From positions 14,935,001-14,999,000 of the forward strand of contig CM076146.1 of NCBI GenBank assembly GCA_038025085.1: a stretch of 64,000 nt of DNA, written 5' to 3'. The translations under genes were made by a program, and so were the position numbers. The stretch's first letter is position 1; the number at the start of each line of letters is the position of its first letter. Below the pieces are notes generated by a model. That model saw only the letters and a program-made list of their open reading frames with translations. It searched no databases and was not told where the DNA came from. This DNA comes from Tetragonia tetragonoides. Taxonomy: Eukaryota > Streptophyta > Magnoliopsida > Caryophyllales > Aizoaceae. Positions 11,736 through 23,963 of this stretch are shown piece after piece.

Positions 11736-13245
11736 TGCTACAACACAAAAATAATATGCAAATTTTAGTATATTTATCAATAAATAACTTAATCAGTTTC
11801 CAAAATATGAAAGTCATTTAATATTTTATTCATCCTCTAAGGTGCCCCTATGAATAAAATAATTCCAAGATCCTCATTTTACCCTAATGTGACCAAGATT
11901 TGGCTTGTCAACCACACTAGTCAAAATAGGTAAGCAAGCCTTGCTAATTATGTCCAACATAACTCTTGGTTGATAGGCATATCTAATATGTCTATCCCTT
12001 TGCCCCGACATGTAAGGACTCCTTACTCATATCCTTGAGGGAACCAAATGTTCTTGTAAATCTCTTCTTAGACTTATCCGCATTAACTCAAGATTAAAAT
12101 AATGTCACGCTGTGGCGGCAATGCCCATTATGAATGATCGAGAGTGTAATGGGTGACCCTTATTTGGGAGGGCATAAACTCAACATTTCCTTGGGACGTG
12201 ATTTATCAAGTTGTTTAATATGTGTGAACAAGTTGTTATATTAAACAATATGATAGATCAAGCATGCGATAATTAATACAATAAATCTAATTTAAGCAAT
12301 AATTAAAGAAATAAATAAATAATCCTAGTATGGCCCCTTAAAAAGAAAAACTAAAGATCTAATCTTCAATTTCTCCCACTCGAATTGCAATCTGCTCCAA
12401 GGCACCGTTCTTCAAGCTTTCTCCTTTGTAATTTATACTTAGTAATTTACACTTAAAGCTAATGCAATAAAATAAATTACATAAATACGACGGTTTTACA
12501 TACCGTATTTAATTACAAAAATACATAACGATAGGCAGATCGTATTTTGGGCCATACTAGATCATACATTCATTCACCCATAAGATGGGTGACCCAAGAA
12601 ATATCCAAAAGCCATATAATAAGCAAGTAGATCAATCATCCAATAATTGAAATATTTCAAATTATATACTAACGGATCAAATACACACTACTAATCTAAT
12701 CACAGTGCATACATGCATTCATCATAATACTAAACTTGCAAAATAACAATTTAGCATCAAGATTGAATTAATAGTAGCAAACTACTGCATTTAGTGTCAA
12801 AGTACGTAGTAGCAAAATTCAGCAATTAGTACCAAGGTGGTAATATGTAATAGCAAATGCCACTAAATAGTAGCCAAAACCATATCATGACTTTTGTCTT
12901 ATTATGACCAAATATCAAAGAGAACCAACAGGGATCCAATCACAGAAGTTATACGAACCACATGAATCATAAAATTACAAAACTAGATATGATGCCAGGC
13001 CACTCATGATTCATATTCATGCCAAAACAATACATGATCCAAACATGAAATTGAGTCATAGCATTTATACTAGCCCTGACTTATATCTAAGTCACGATCC
13101 ATCAAGGCAGTGAACATCAACCAACGAAAAATTCATTTTTGACATGATCCAATCACGGCAAAACATATTACACGAACCAATAGCTCATAAAGACAATTTT
13201 CGTGCAACAAGGTTGATTAAAGTGATCTAATTAACCCATTAATTA
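11736..13245 (-). other. 5' leader of the older Copia element
   Basis: This is about 1.5 kb of AT-rich sequence between the primer binding site and gag, without a convincing reading frame. It contains dispersed short repeats of the type AGTAGCAAA around 12770-12870. I see no other gene here. Confidence 0.6.
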
Positions 13246-13258
13246 GGCTCTGATATCA
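13246..13258 (-). promoter_or_regulatory. Primer binding site of the older Copia element
   Basis: Minus-strand TGATATCAGAGCC directly inside the LTR end (GACCCAACA). It is one base away from the plant Copia consensus TGGTATCAGAGC. Confidence 0.82.
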
Positions 13259-13259
13259 C

Positions 13260-13962
13260 TGTTGGGTCTAGTTGCAATGATCTAATCAGGTAAGCGGAAG
13301 ACAACTAGATAATAGGAAGTTTAATGGTTAATTAAACACACGTAATTATACCTCTTGATGCGTGCCTAGTTGTTCGACGAGATCGATGGATGCAAATTGT
13401 AGGATCCCAAATGTGATCCCTCTACCGTAGTCCACACCGTAGACGAATGATCACCGTTGCCAATTCGATAGCTAGATCGTGGATCTTTAGTAGCACACGG
13501 TTAGGATGAGAGAAAAGGGAGACAAGGATAGCATATTATTTGTGCCTCTCAAGCTCTCAAGTAAGTTACTCATGCATATGCTATCCTCCCCCTCTTTTAT
13601 AGAGAACTAAAGGCTCCTTGTTCCTTAAGTTGACCTAGTCCACTTAAGGGAACAAGAGTCACCCACCCACAACCAAGTGGTGCACCCTCATGGCCCATTA
13701 GTTAAGTGCCTAGCACTTAAGTGATGGTGGGCTTACCCTAGGTGAGCCTATTAAGCCACTCACTCTCAGTTGATCCATTCGACACGTGTGTGTGACCCGT
13801 TAGGCCCAAACGCATTTAGTAGTTGGTCCGATCCAATCGGCCCCAATAATCGTAAGCGGTCTCTAACTAAAAATTACGATCTACTAAATCGATGGGTTTA
13901 CTATCTCTGATGTTTAATCCTGAATTTTGCACCTTGGCTAACAGGACATAAATCCTTCAACA
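13260..13962 (-). repeat. 5' LTR of the older Copia element
   Basis: The 703-bp LTR begins TGTTGAAGGATTTATG at 13962 on the minus strand and ends CCCAACA at 13260 before the primer binding site. A minus-strand TATAAAA at 13595-13601 is a likely promoter. The partner LTR is not in the window because the element is split by the Sirevirus. It sits downstream of the Derlin gene in the same orientation. Confidence 0.8.
13595..13601 (-). promoter_or_regulatory. TATA box in the older Copia LTR
   Basis: Minus-strand TATAAAA (CTCTATAAAAGAGGGGG), inside the LTR and well placed for a U3/R boundary. Confidence 0.5.
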
Positions 13963-15476
13963 GTATCATTCAATCCATTAGCGCCACGCAAATCTTTAGG
14001 CCACACACACGCAGAAGCAAATTTCCTCCTCTGTGGCATTGACAAACTGAGCCATAAAATTAGTGCCAGTATTATTCATCAGATAATGGCTTCTGAAATC
14101 TGTCACTGTCTACTCATAAAGAGATTATAGACTGTCCTTCACAGAGAAACAGGAGATTATAGGGATTGATATCACCAGGGACAGGGTTTTGCAGGGCTTG
14201 AAGTTTGGCGTACCACTATTTTTTTTATTTTTTTATTTTTTATTTTTTTTTTATTACCCTTTTGGGAGAATTGTGAAATGGTATTTACTGAACTTCATTT
14301 GCTACTACTGTAGTATAAATAAAGAGGAACATACCTCAGAAAAAACTCAGCACCAAAAAATTCCTCCACAAGTCCACATCCAGACATTCTAATGGAATAA
14401 AGAGTATTGGTGTCAAGTTTTTGAATAATTCCCAAGTTTGCTCTACCCATTAGCACTTAGCAGAGTAATAATTGCTTCGTTTGGGTGTTCATTGTAAAAT
14501 AGAATTGTGTTCACTTTTCTCATCTTACCATTCTTCATTGTCGATCGAAAGGGTGTGCAAGATGTTTCCCAATCACAAGAACGACCCTGCTACTGTAAAA
14601 ATAAACTGACCTACAAATCATAGTGCAGTTTTGAGAGAATGGTAAGCTTGTGGAATGGTAGGTGACAGAGTACACCAAAGGTGGTGAACTGGTGGTTTAC
14701 GGGTTAGTAGTTCCTGGGCACTTTCCACAAGTCCACTTCACCTAACATGCAAACTGGTCACATGATGCCCTTTAGCAGAGTTTGTTCTGCCTTTGTGGCT
14801 CCATGCTTTGCCATAATATGCAATTATCACTGCCCTTCCCGAGTTTCAGTCTTTGTTTAACGTTTATAAACCAGTTTGTGTTGATACTGACATACTGTAT
14901 GTTTTAAAGGCATCATGTTTGACTTGTACATCAGAGTCCGCGGTTTGATTCCCAGTTCGTAGCTCGACTCCATCCACTCCGAAATGGTATGTCAGAAAGG
15001 CATAAAGCAATGTCAAGAATACTGTGTAGAATTTAGAAAAGTAATCAAGCCAGACTATCCGCTCTGGGACAACATGAGGCCTATAATAACTTGTTATGAC
15101 CGAAAACCTAAAGCCGAGTGCCAAGTACAGTGTAATTGAGCTCATAAATCAATCCAAACTTGTAGCATAATCCCAAAAAATGCTTCCAGAATCTTACAAA
15201 TGATGGCACATAAAATTTCCTGTACTACTGTGGAAAAAAATCATGTGGCCGGATTCAACTGCACAAAAACCAAAATGGTCATAGAAAGTTTACATACAAC
15301 TAAGCTCAACAATGTAACATGGTCACAATGACCACAACTAGCCTCTAGTTAGTCAATCAGTTAATCAAATACGATATGGCGAAAAGCTCATATGGCGCCA
15401 CAACTATCCCCGTGAGTACTTTTCTAATTACAAGCCAACACAACCCCTTTCTAGTCTTTGATTAAAAGGAGCCAGG
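13963..15476. other. Intergenic sequence and Derlin 3' flank
   Basis: Only AT-rich sequence is visible, with a long T run at 14218-14255. The stretch next to the Derlin stop (about 15150-15476, minus strand) is probably its 3' untranslated region and flank. A 93-codon minus-strand frame at 14864-15145 has no recognisable domain and is not called. Confidence 0.5.
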
Positions 15477-18400
15477 CTAATCTTGGTGGAGGTCCTCCAC
15501 TGGTGGGGGTGCAAAACGAACATTCCCAGGCTGTGCCATCACAACAGGCTCCTCCGCAAACAATGCCTTGATGAAGGAGGGAGTTTTAAGAGGACGCCTA
15601 CCAGTCATTCTTGGATATACATCTTCAAGAAAGTAATACGCATGACCAGCAATCATCCCCTACAAAACAGAACATCAATACTTTCTACACCCGGCAACCA
15701 AGTGGAAAAATTCTACTACGAGTAGCATTTATTAACAGCAATACTATCCACAAAGTCTAAAACTGAATTTAACCTATAAAAAAGGATGTCAAAAATTTCA
15801 TCAATCAATCAAGAAGGCCTTCCAAAACCAATGTGAGGTTGTCAAAACTCTACGCTGCAACTGAAATTATTGTCTCTATCCTATATTCCTATTTATTCAA
15901 AACAAATTGGTGATCTGCTTATTTTGTACGTATATGATATATATGATAAGACTTGTAATAGGAGAAAAACATTTCCGTCCCGATCCATTTGGAAAAGCAA
16001 AAAAAAGAAGGACCATCTTCAAATCATTAATGAAAAACAAGATACCACGTTAGGGAGTGAAATAAGCTTTTGGGGATAGAGGGACTTGAACCCTCACGAT
16101 TTTAAAAGTCGACGGATTTTCCTCTTCCTATAAATTTCATTGTTGTCAGTATTGACATGTAGAACGGGACTCTATCTTCATTCTCGTCCAATTAATCAGT
16201 TCTTCAAAAGATCTATCAGACTATGGAGTGAATGATTTGATGAATGAATATTTGATTCATTTTTTCAACTTGGAATCGATTCACAATAATTCTTCACATT
16301 TTCCCATATAAATTTTTTTATTTCATATTCATAAAAATTAGGGAAAAAAAAAAAAAAAGAAGAAAGATTCGGGTTGTCATTAATCATTTGACGTAGTTCA
16401 GTGCGTATATTCTTTACCCCCCCCCCCCTCTCTATTTTTGATTGGAGTTTTGATGGACGAATTCTTAACAATACAGTCAACCCCATTTGTTAGAATAAGC
16501 TTCCTTTGAGTCTCTGCACATATCCTTTTTTTCGTGCTTTCTAAAACCTTCTTTTTTTGCTTTTGAAAAAAGGAGTTGGCTCAGGATTGCCCCTTTTTTT
16601 TAATTCCAGGGTTTCTCTAAATTTGAAAGTTTTCACTTAGCAGGTTTCCATACTAAGGCAAGCCAATTAAGTCCGTAGCGTCTACCGATTTCGCCATATC
16701 CCCTTTTTATTTTAAATTTAGGATCTCAATGTGATGTCCTTCCCCTTTATTTTTTCATTTATGCCAGAACCATCGAATTCATTAGATTTGATACGGATTA
16801 CTATAACGAAACCGAAGGGCGTTTCCTCCTATTTGATTTTCTTCTTCTTTTTTTTCTATCTTCTTTCATCTCTATCGTAAGCCCTATATTTTATTGGTCT
16901 AATCAGAAATGATTCTATCATTTCTGTAGCTGTAATTCAATACAGATGGATATATACCATATATAGCCTTCCCCCCCCCCCCCTTAATTTTCCCATGAAA
17001 TTTGGAATACTCAAAGGGTCGATTCTTTGTTTTTCATCTTAGTCCCTGAACAAAAGCGGAAGAATATCTTATTATGTATGTTATTATGATTTGGTTTTCT
17101 TTGGTGATCTGCTTATCCCTAACAGTTTTTAAGCCACATCAAGACATGTATGGCCAGTTTCTAGGATTTTCAGTTTCTACATCACAAATCGCTCCTCTCT
17201 CCCTCCTTCACTTTCTCCTCCCGATGAGATTTTAAGAAGCTACAAATCAAGCCAAACTACAGAATGGAGTTTCTGTCTGTAGAGGAAACGACAAACGAGT
17301 GCAATATGATAACTAAAATCCAACGTCTTATAAAGTTCACATTGAGAACCCTAACAACAAAAGTACAAGACTACCAAAAAGCCATTTTCCGTTCACTCTT
17401 TGAGCAGTAGCAGGATCTGGCTCTCTCTTTGCTTGAAACATTAAAAAAAACTACCAAAAAGCCATTTTGTTTTAACAAGATCCTAGAGTACCACACACAG
17501 TAAACAGTAAGGATTAAAGGATTTACCAGTAGATCAACCCAAGGGCTGGCGCCAACAAGAATAGAGAATCCCAAAAGAACCTGGAGGAGAGAAAACAGTT
17601 TAGCATAATTGCATAACAATATATTGCAATAACACTTAAACTTGAGGATGGCTGCCTATGATAGCTACTTACTGATTAAAGACCCCTAACAAGAGTTATT
17701 TGAGCATACTACAAAGCTTGTCTTGCACGCACATCTATTAACCATCCTTTAGTCTAATAAGACTTAGAATAGGAATACATGGAAATGGATTTAGCACCTA
17801 CTTATGTTTCTCACAAGAATCTAAGAGACATGTGACTAAGTCAAGGCATGAATTACATACAGCACCATTTTCAATTAAAATAGGATTTTTTGTGGGGAAG
17901 TACCTTGTTTGATGCCTTTTTTGTGACTTAATACCTTACAATATTTTTTTTTGTGGGGAACAACCTTACAATACCAAATTCTTTGTTGACGCATACCCAA
18001 GACCACTTTTGCGGGTATAATTTTTTTAAAACCCCAAACTACCCCTAGCGTAATAGCACGAGATGGTGGTGGTCTGAGTGACAGAACCACCACGCAGGCC
18101 AGAACCAATACTAAGTCACAAAAAAGACAACAAACAAGGTACTTCCCCACAAAAAATCCATTAAAATATACTATACAGAACCCTTATGCAATCTGTTCCT
18201 TGTGTCCGTTCTTAAAATTCACAAGGTACGCCTCAGATTTTGACACTGTCCACAGTGCATTTTTTACTGTTCACTTTCTTCCATTAAGTGGTGATGCGGC
18301 ATAAGTAGGATAAAGACTAGACCTCCCCTCCCCCCTCCCCCCACCCAAATATAACTTTCCTTCCCATTCAACTTTCCCCTCCCTGCCCATTAAGCTGAAA

Positions 18401-21400
18401 CTAAGAGAGAGAATATAAAGGAAGTCCAAAAGGGGGCTGGGTCCCACTCACACATCAGCTTGACATGCGACTTAAAAAACTCACTCCCGCAAGTTTTGAG
18501 CATATTTTTGTTGCAGAACAGGGGTAGAAAATAAGAAAGCTTCCGCACACCGCAACACACCTTGGAAATCTTAGATACACGTGCATAGTTCCGGCAAGCA
18601 AGGGGCAAGCTCGGAGACTAACAACAGAGCAGCAGGGTTCCAAAAGAAAACAGACGGTACAGGCATACTGGGCACAGAGCTCAAAATAGGTGGTCAGTGT
18701 CCAAATCTGAACTTGAAGGTGTCGAGCATGGAGGATGAACAGTAAGTTGGAGCCAGCTGTTTATATGCTCATTAAAGAAAACGCTCTAAATAGAGAGTAA
18801 AAAGAAAGGGTACCTTGTGAATTTCAAAAAATAAAACTAAAAATAAATTATGCATAAATGCATGGATACCCCGTATAGAATATCTCTTCCTCTTCATCAC
18901 TCTTCCTAAATTAAGAAAATTCCCAAAAGACAATCACACACGTCAAACCTATTGATAATTGACAGGGAAAGCATTTAAGAATGCAACTACTCCTTAACAA
19001 ACGAGCATGTTCACTCTTCATCTTTTCTAACTTCTAAAGCACCATTAGTCTTTGTGTAAAGCTCAAGTGCTTAACATAGTATGTCTATTTCCTTAAATCA
19101 AGGAGGAGAATATTTCTTCATCAACTAATGCAATTCTTACCCAAGGTAGATAAGCTGCAGTAAAGGTAAAAAGTCCCAAGAAACTCATATGGATGAATGG
19201 ATTTTGCTTGCTCCACACGTAGACCTGTAAAATAATAAAATTAAAACCATCGCAGCATAGATATTACCAGCCAAGAATCACTTGACAAACAAGCCAAAGG
19301 ACACTAACCATCATGAATGTCAGAGAATTGCTCAGGAATATGATTCTCGCAAATGACTCAGACACATATGGGATCATTCCCCCAACAAGAACAATTCCGG
19401 TCAGAACTGTAGCACCAAACAAGAGCATATAAAAGAAATCTGCCGTTCTTCCCCTGAAGGAGTTCTCCTCAAGAAGTTTGCAATATCGTGCGAGAAAGAA
19501 CATGTGAAAAAGAAAGTCCAAATCTAGCAACAAGGCCGAAAATCAAAATAATTAGAAACAAATTCCAAAAAGATCTGTAAATGAAAGAATCAGCATAACA
19601 CTGTGAACCCAGCTACGATGTCAAGCATCCAAAAACTTTGACCTAACAGAACTCTAATGGGAGCATCCAACGTATTAAAACACAAGATTATCTAAAAAGC
19701 AAGAAATTAAGCAGCCATTTAAGCATCTCAAACATAGATATTAAATTGCAAATATACCATCAATCCGAAGCTTGCTAAGTACCTCAAACATGCTAGAAAA
19801 AATTTCGACACTTTTATTTTCTCATATGCATCATTGCCTATCAACAAATTAAATATTTTCCACTTCACTTCTGATAATCTATATCCTTCTTACTTTCACT
19901 TTTCAAATGATTGCACATTTAAGATATCTTATCGAAAACTACACTCTTTAGATAGTTAGAAATTTAAAATTCGCTAGATCATAGTATATTAATTCATCAA
20001 ACGAAGTCAAATAGATAGTTGAAAGACATCAATCCAACAGGACATAGTCAATGTCCAAGAACAATAGTAAGAACCCACAAGCCCCAAAAAACAACCATGT
20101 ATATGAACCCCTTCAGATCACATAAATCGGCTAAATTTGTACATAAATTTCTCAAACTAAGAGCAGATAAATAGTTACCCATTTTCCGGAAGTACAAAAA
20201 ATTTGTGACAAGGCGCCAGAACTGATATTGTTTCATCACAAGTCTAGGGTTCAAGTAAAGATTATATGGGGAGATTATCTGCAAATTCGTCATGGAAAAA
20301 AATCATGTCAGATATAGCCTGAAGCCCTGAATAAGTGCAATAGTGAGAGAAGATAGGAAGTGAGATAACACACAAGTAGCTTACCTTAGAAATTCTATAT
20401 TTATTGCTTGGAAGGGATATTTTATTAAGCAAAATACTACTGCTTTTCAGGCAATCTCAAACTCAAACAAACAATAAAACTACAAAGAGAAAACAAAGGA
20501 GGAAGAAGAAGAAAGCAAGAGAATCAAAAGAAGAGATAGGTAAACCAGGTACCACAAACTTCTCTTTCCCTTGCCTTTGCTTCTAAGTTCTAACCTATCT
20601 AAACATTCCCCACATGAAAATCTACGTCCTGCATGTTTTGCGAGTCAACAACCAACTGTCTGACTATACAAATCATAATATCTAGTTTCATCAATGAGGC
20701 TCCCATTAAATAAATAATAGATTGACCCTATAAGATACGCTCATTCAATGTTTGAATCTGATTGAGAAAGTTTTGTAGAGCCAACCATCAAGGATCAAAT
20801 GTCCAGGTTCATGGTAAGATTGTAGACGAAAACCTATTGCTTAATCAAAACAACAATGAATATGCAATTTAAATATTTTCTTAGATTGTTGCTTGATGGC
20901 AACTGGTAGTTCAGGATGCCAGTCGGCTGGACACGCTAACTCATATGATTCATCATTACGCTAAGTGTGACAGGAAGGTTTAATACAACAAGAAAAGTTC
21001 AAACTCTACAAGGCCTCTTATTTCAACAATTCCGGGGCACAACCACAGATCCATGATGGAATTCATAAATATATATAACGCATACAGCCCGCCGACTTTA
21101 ATATGAGTAACATATTTTATCATTTACTAGCCGATTCCTAAGTTATGTCTGAGCCGAGACTACACTACTATAACAGCAGGCAGAAAAAGCAGACGAAGTG
21201 ACCAGCAACAGCTGCATGAAGCAGACTGAGTTTACGAGCACCACATGACAACAACAATGTGAAGATACTTGCACACCGACACGGCAACACCATAAAACTT
21301 GAAATAGTTGCTCAACATGGAGAAGGATGGTAAAGGTAAACATAAAAATACATGATGATTCAAAGTTTACAACAACCATTGGTCATTGGCACAGGGGCAA

Positions 21401-23406
21401 AACGACAGGAAAGAGCTCTTGGATGCATGTGCTAATTACTACGAAGGGATCCACATATAATAAATATACTTGTCAACAATGAAGCGTCACCAATCATTTT
21501 ATACTACATGATTACCTAATGAAGCAAATTTGCAGCTCCATTCAGTGCAGTGGCTGTATTGCAATTTTTTTCAATGTGTTGCTGATAATAAGGGTCTGCC
21601 AGTGCCAGTCATCGTATACATGACTATTTATTATTAAAAGAGCAACATTTCTGTCCGATTCAGGTGGTAGGTTAATAATGAAAAATTCGGGATTCAAAGT
21701 GTCAACAGTGCCATAGCTCGATTTCAATGTTACCAATTGTGAAAAGAAATATTTTATGAGCTTTGTTAATCTTGAGAACTACTTACTGATTAAGTGTGAC
21801 ACGAGCGGTCAGCCAGTGAAATGCCAATGGTACACACAAAGAATGAAGAACAAGAGATTCTAGTACATAAATGATCACTTGTTAGGTTATTTCATAGTTA
21901 ACAAAATTTTTGGAACACAGAGGAGCACATTTTGAATGAAGGCAGGCAACAACAAGAAGGCAATAACTCAGGAAGGTCCCAACCAAAGTGTGGTATGAGT
22001 TGGACAAGGCGGAGAGAAAAAACAAAGGAACGAAGGAGAATCCTGCTTCTGAACCATTGCTTCTAAAGCAACAATAACTTTTCTTTGTTGTCTAGATGCT
22101 TCTATGTCTTCCCATGGTGTTAGGCAACATTACATAGTCTATACGGCTTTACAAAGATAATGTTTTCTACATGATGAAAACCTATAGATCCTATATGCCT
22201 ATACAAAAACAGGGACTACCCATAAGCAACAATTAGAGGGAAGATAATCCTTGAAATGACCCCATCTCTTGTAGTTATCATTCTTTCTTCTACAACAGCA
22301 ACACCCAATGTGAATGTCCACTGCTAAGGGTATCCCATCTTTCGTCTAAGATGTCATCAATTTCGTACTTAAGAGCTAAGAACCTATTGGTTCTGTGGTT
22401 GTACCAACAAAGACATCAGCGTATGTACCAAAACAAAAAGCAAGCCATAAAAGAATGCACGATATATAGAAACAAGGGCCACGGTAACCCAATAGATACC
22501 GAAGGAAGATATGATAGGCCAGGCCACCCCACCATCCCCCATCCACTCACCGGAGACCCTCGAAAATTGTACATATGAAACTAGCAACACTCACGAAAAC
22601 ACCAAGCTTTTACACTCTCTATAAGCCCCAGAATGCGCAAAATTTAAGAACTTTAGAATCTTCAAGTCACCAGAAAACACTCCAAAAATTCTTATAATGC
22701 CCACCCATCTAAAGCTGCTCCAAAAGCAACCATCAAGAACCCAAAAGCCTCCCCAATCACCCAAAGCTCCAGAACACAATCAACATATATACTTGGAATG
22801 AATACAATCAAGTCATCAAAAATAAGAAAACCCCAAATGCCCAATTCAAAATAAACGCCATAAAACCAAGGGCTTAAGCTCAAATTCCAGAATACAATCA
22901 AGTCACATGTTTACCTACCACAAAACCAACCCTGAATACAATCATGTCCTCAAAAATCAACCAAACCCAAAATACCCACTTCAATATAAACGCCTTAAAT
23001 GATCAACCTTAAAGGGTCCGAGCTCAAATTCTATAGTATTAACAATAAAAAATAAAAAGTAAATAAAAACCTTGAATAAGAGCAACATAGTGAACCTTGA
23101 ATGAACACAATCAAATGACATATATACAAGAAAGTAAACTCCTTTGAATGATTACAATCAAGTCACCATAAATCAACCAAAACCCAACACACCCACTTCA
23201 GTATAGAGTCAAAAAATGATAAATCTTTAAGGGTCCAAGCTCAAATTACGAATTATTAACAATAAACATTGATAAACTATAAAAGAGGGAGAAACGGGCC
23301 AAAGTACATCAAGGGAACAGCCGATGGTGGTGACAATGGCAGCAGTTAGATAAGATCGCGTGATGATTGGCATCTGCTTATACCATTCTTCAACAGCCTG
23401 AGCCAT
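15477..23406 (-). CDS. DER2: Derlin-2 family ER membrane protein, six exons, intact
   Basis: Exons on the minus strand are 23406-23308, 20278-20179, 19523-19309, 19224-19141, 17580-17527 and 15659-15477. All have GT-AG borders and together make 735 bp, or 244 codons plus stop, the usual Derlin-2 length. The protein starts MAQAVEEWYKQMPIITRSYL. It carries the WR motif in QYQFWRLVTNF, the segment SFRGRTADFFYMLLFGATV, the glycine-rich TGIVLVGG membrane stretch and FLSNSLTFMM. It ends PVVMAQPGNVRFAPPPVED. Derlins are rhomboid-like proteins without protease residues. They sit in the ER membrane and help move misfolded proteins to the cytosol for degradation. Intron 1 (3.0 kb) has diverged tandem repeats, intron 4 a Mutator MITE and intron 5 a chloroplast fragment. 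No frame lesion was found. Derlin-2 versus a closely related paralogue cannot be settled. Confidence 0.95.
15907..15922. repeat. 16-bp direct repeat, left flank of chloroplast insert
   Basis: TTGGTGATCTGCTTAT here is repeated exactly at 17101-17116, bracketing the chloroplast-derived block. It may be a target duplication formed at integration or pre-existing homology used for joining. Confidence 0.7.
15923..17100 (-). other. Nuclear insert of chloroplast DNA (trnT-trnL spacer, trnL-UAA, start of trnL-trnF spacer)
   Basis: The minus strand contains, in plastid order, a T-rich upstream spacer, the trnL-UAA 5' exon, its group I intron, the 3' exon and the beginning of the spacer towards trnF. 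The familiar trnL sequences CGAAATCGGTAGACGCTACG and GGTTCAAGTCCCTCTATCCC are both present. The intron is retained, so the source was DNA and not spliced RNA. The block sits in intron 5 of the Derlin gene on the same strand. Homopolymers have expanded (10 C near 16420, about 14 C near 16971). Confidence 0.88.
16071..16703 (-). pseudogene. trnL-UAA: Plastid-derived tRNA-Leu(UAA) gene with group I intron
   Basis: The 5' exon is 16703-16669 (starts GGGGATATGGCGAAATCGG, ends ACGGACTT). The intron is 16668-16121 (548 bp) and the 3' exon 16120-16071 (ends CCCTCTATCCCC plus discriminator A). Exons look complete, but the gene lies in a nuclear intron, away from plastid transcription and splicing factors. 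I therefore treat it as a pseudogene. The intron includes poly-C and poly-A runs not expected in a functional copy. Confidence 0.88.
17101..17116. repeat. 16-bp direct repeat, right flank of chloroplast insert
   Basis: Exact copy of 15907-15922 (TTGGTGATCTGCTTAT) on the other side of the plastid-derived block. Confidence 0.7.
17883..18159. mobile_element. Mutator-type MITE in Derlin intron 4
   Basis: The ends are inverted repeats of about 50 bp with few mismatches. The outermost 29 bases (GGATTTTTTGTGGGGAAGTA onward) match perfectly. The element is flanked by a perfect 9-bp direct repeat ATTAAAATA at 17874-17882 and 18160-18168, the hallmark of Mutator-like transposition. It is 277 bp long with no coding capacity, so it must have been moved by a transposase elsewhere. 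It lies between exons 5 and 4 and does not touch splice sites. Confidence 0.88.
18215..18824. repeat. Short inverted repeat pair in Derlin intron 4 (possible element)
   Basis: AAATTCACAAGGTAC at 18215-18229 recurs inverted at 18810-18824. The match does not extend inward and I see no clear target duplication, so this is only a candidate for another small transposon. Confidence 0.25.
22790..23275. repeat. Diverged tandem repeats in Derlin intron 1
   Basis: Three imperfect copies begin near 22795, 22930 and 23147. They share the motif order ACAATCAAGTCATCAAAAAT, an ACCCAAA-rich part, ACGCC or similar, and AAGGGTCCRAGCTCAAATT followed by ATTAACAATAAA. They lie just inside the first intron, close to the start of the gene. 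Confidence 0.55.
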
Positions 23407-23963
23407 TTTTAATTGGATCGATCGATTGATTTTCTCAGTTCACAATTACCAGAAAGAGAGAGAAGATAGAGAATCTGAGAGAATGAATTTGGAGGGGTTT
23501 GGGGTGTATCAGAATTTCATTTTTTGGGCTAAAAAGATGATTATTGAAAAGTGAAATTTATGGCAAAATATAGTAAAGAGATGAAGAAATCGAAGATGTA
23601 TAAAACTTAATGTGACATTCACACGCCTGTAATTTTTGGATTCTATAGAGTTGGTGACATCTCCTGGACCAATCATGTAGCGCGTGCATGTACGATCCAA
23701 TTGTAGAGGTGCTTCACCAAAATTTTCACTCCAAATTTTAACTAGTTTATGTCTAGGAATTACTAAATTATGAAACTGATTCTAAAATTGTTGGAAATTT
23801 TGGCTAAAATCCTCTTAAGTTTACCCCTTTAAAACTTAAAAGATCGTCTTTATTCACTACCTTTAATAAATTATAAAACCTAATCGTGGCCCTCCTAATT
23901 TCATTTTCTGGCCAATTTTTAAAATTATTTGACCGATATAAACTCATGTATTACGCTAATGAG
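23407..23963 (-). promoter_or_regulatory. Derlin 5' flank and presumed promoter
   Basis: The 100 bases or so upstream of the ATG (minus strand) are CT-rich with CTCTCTCTTTCT runs, as in many plant 5' leaders. I see no clear TATA box or recognisable ER-stress element and cannot place the transcription start. Confidence 0.35.

Noticed and set aside
14864..15145. 93-codon minus-strand frame downstream of Derlin
   Set aside because: No recognisable domain, no conserved context; likely 3' flank of Derlin.
16071..16703. A functional nuclear tRNA-Leu gene
   Set aside because: The tRNA is plastid-type, interrupted by a group I intron and embedded in a plastid-derived block, so it is a transferred pseudogene.
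18390..18643. Overlapping minus-strand frames in Derlin intron 4
   Set aside because: Lie within an intron of an intact gene and match nothing I recognise.
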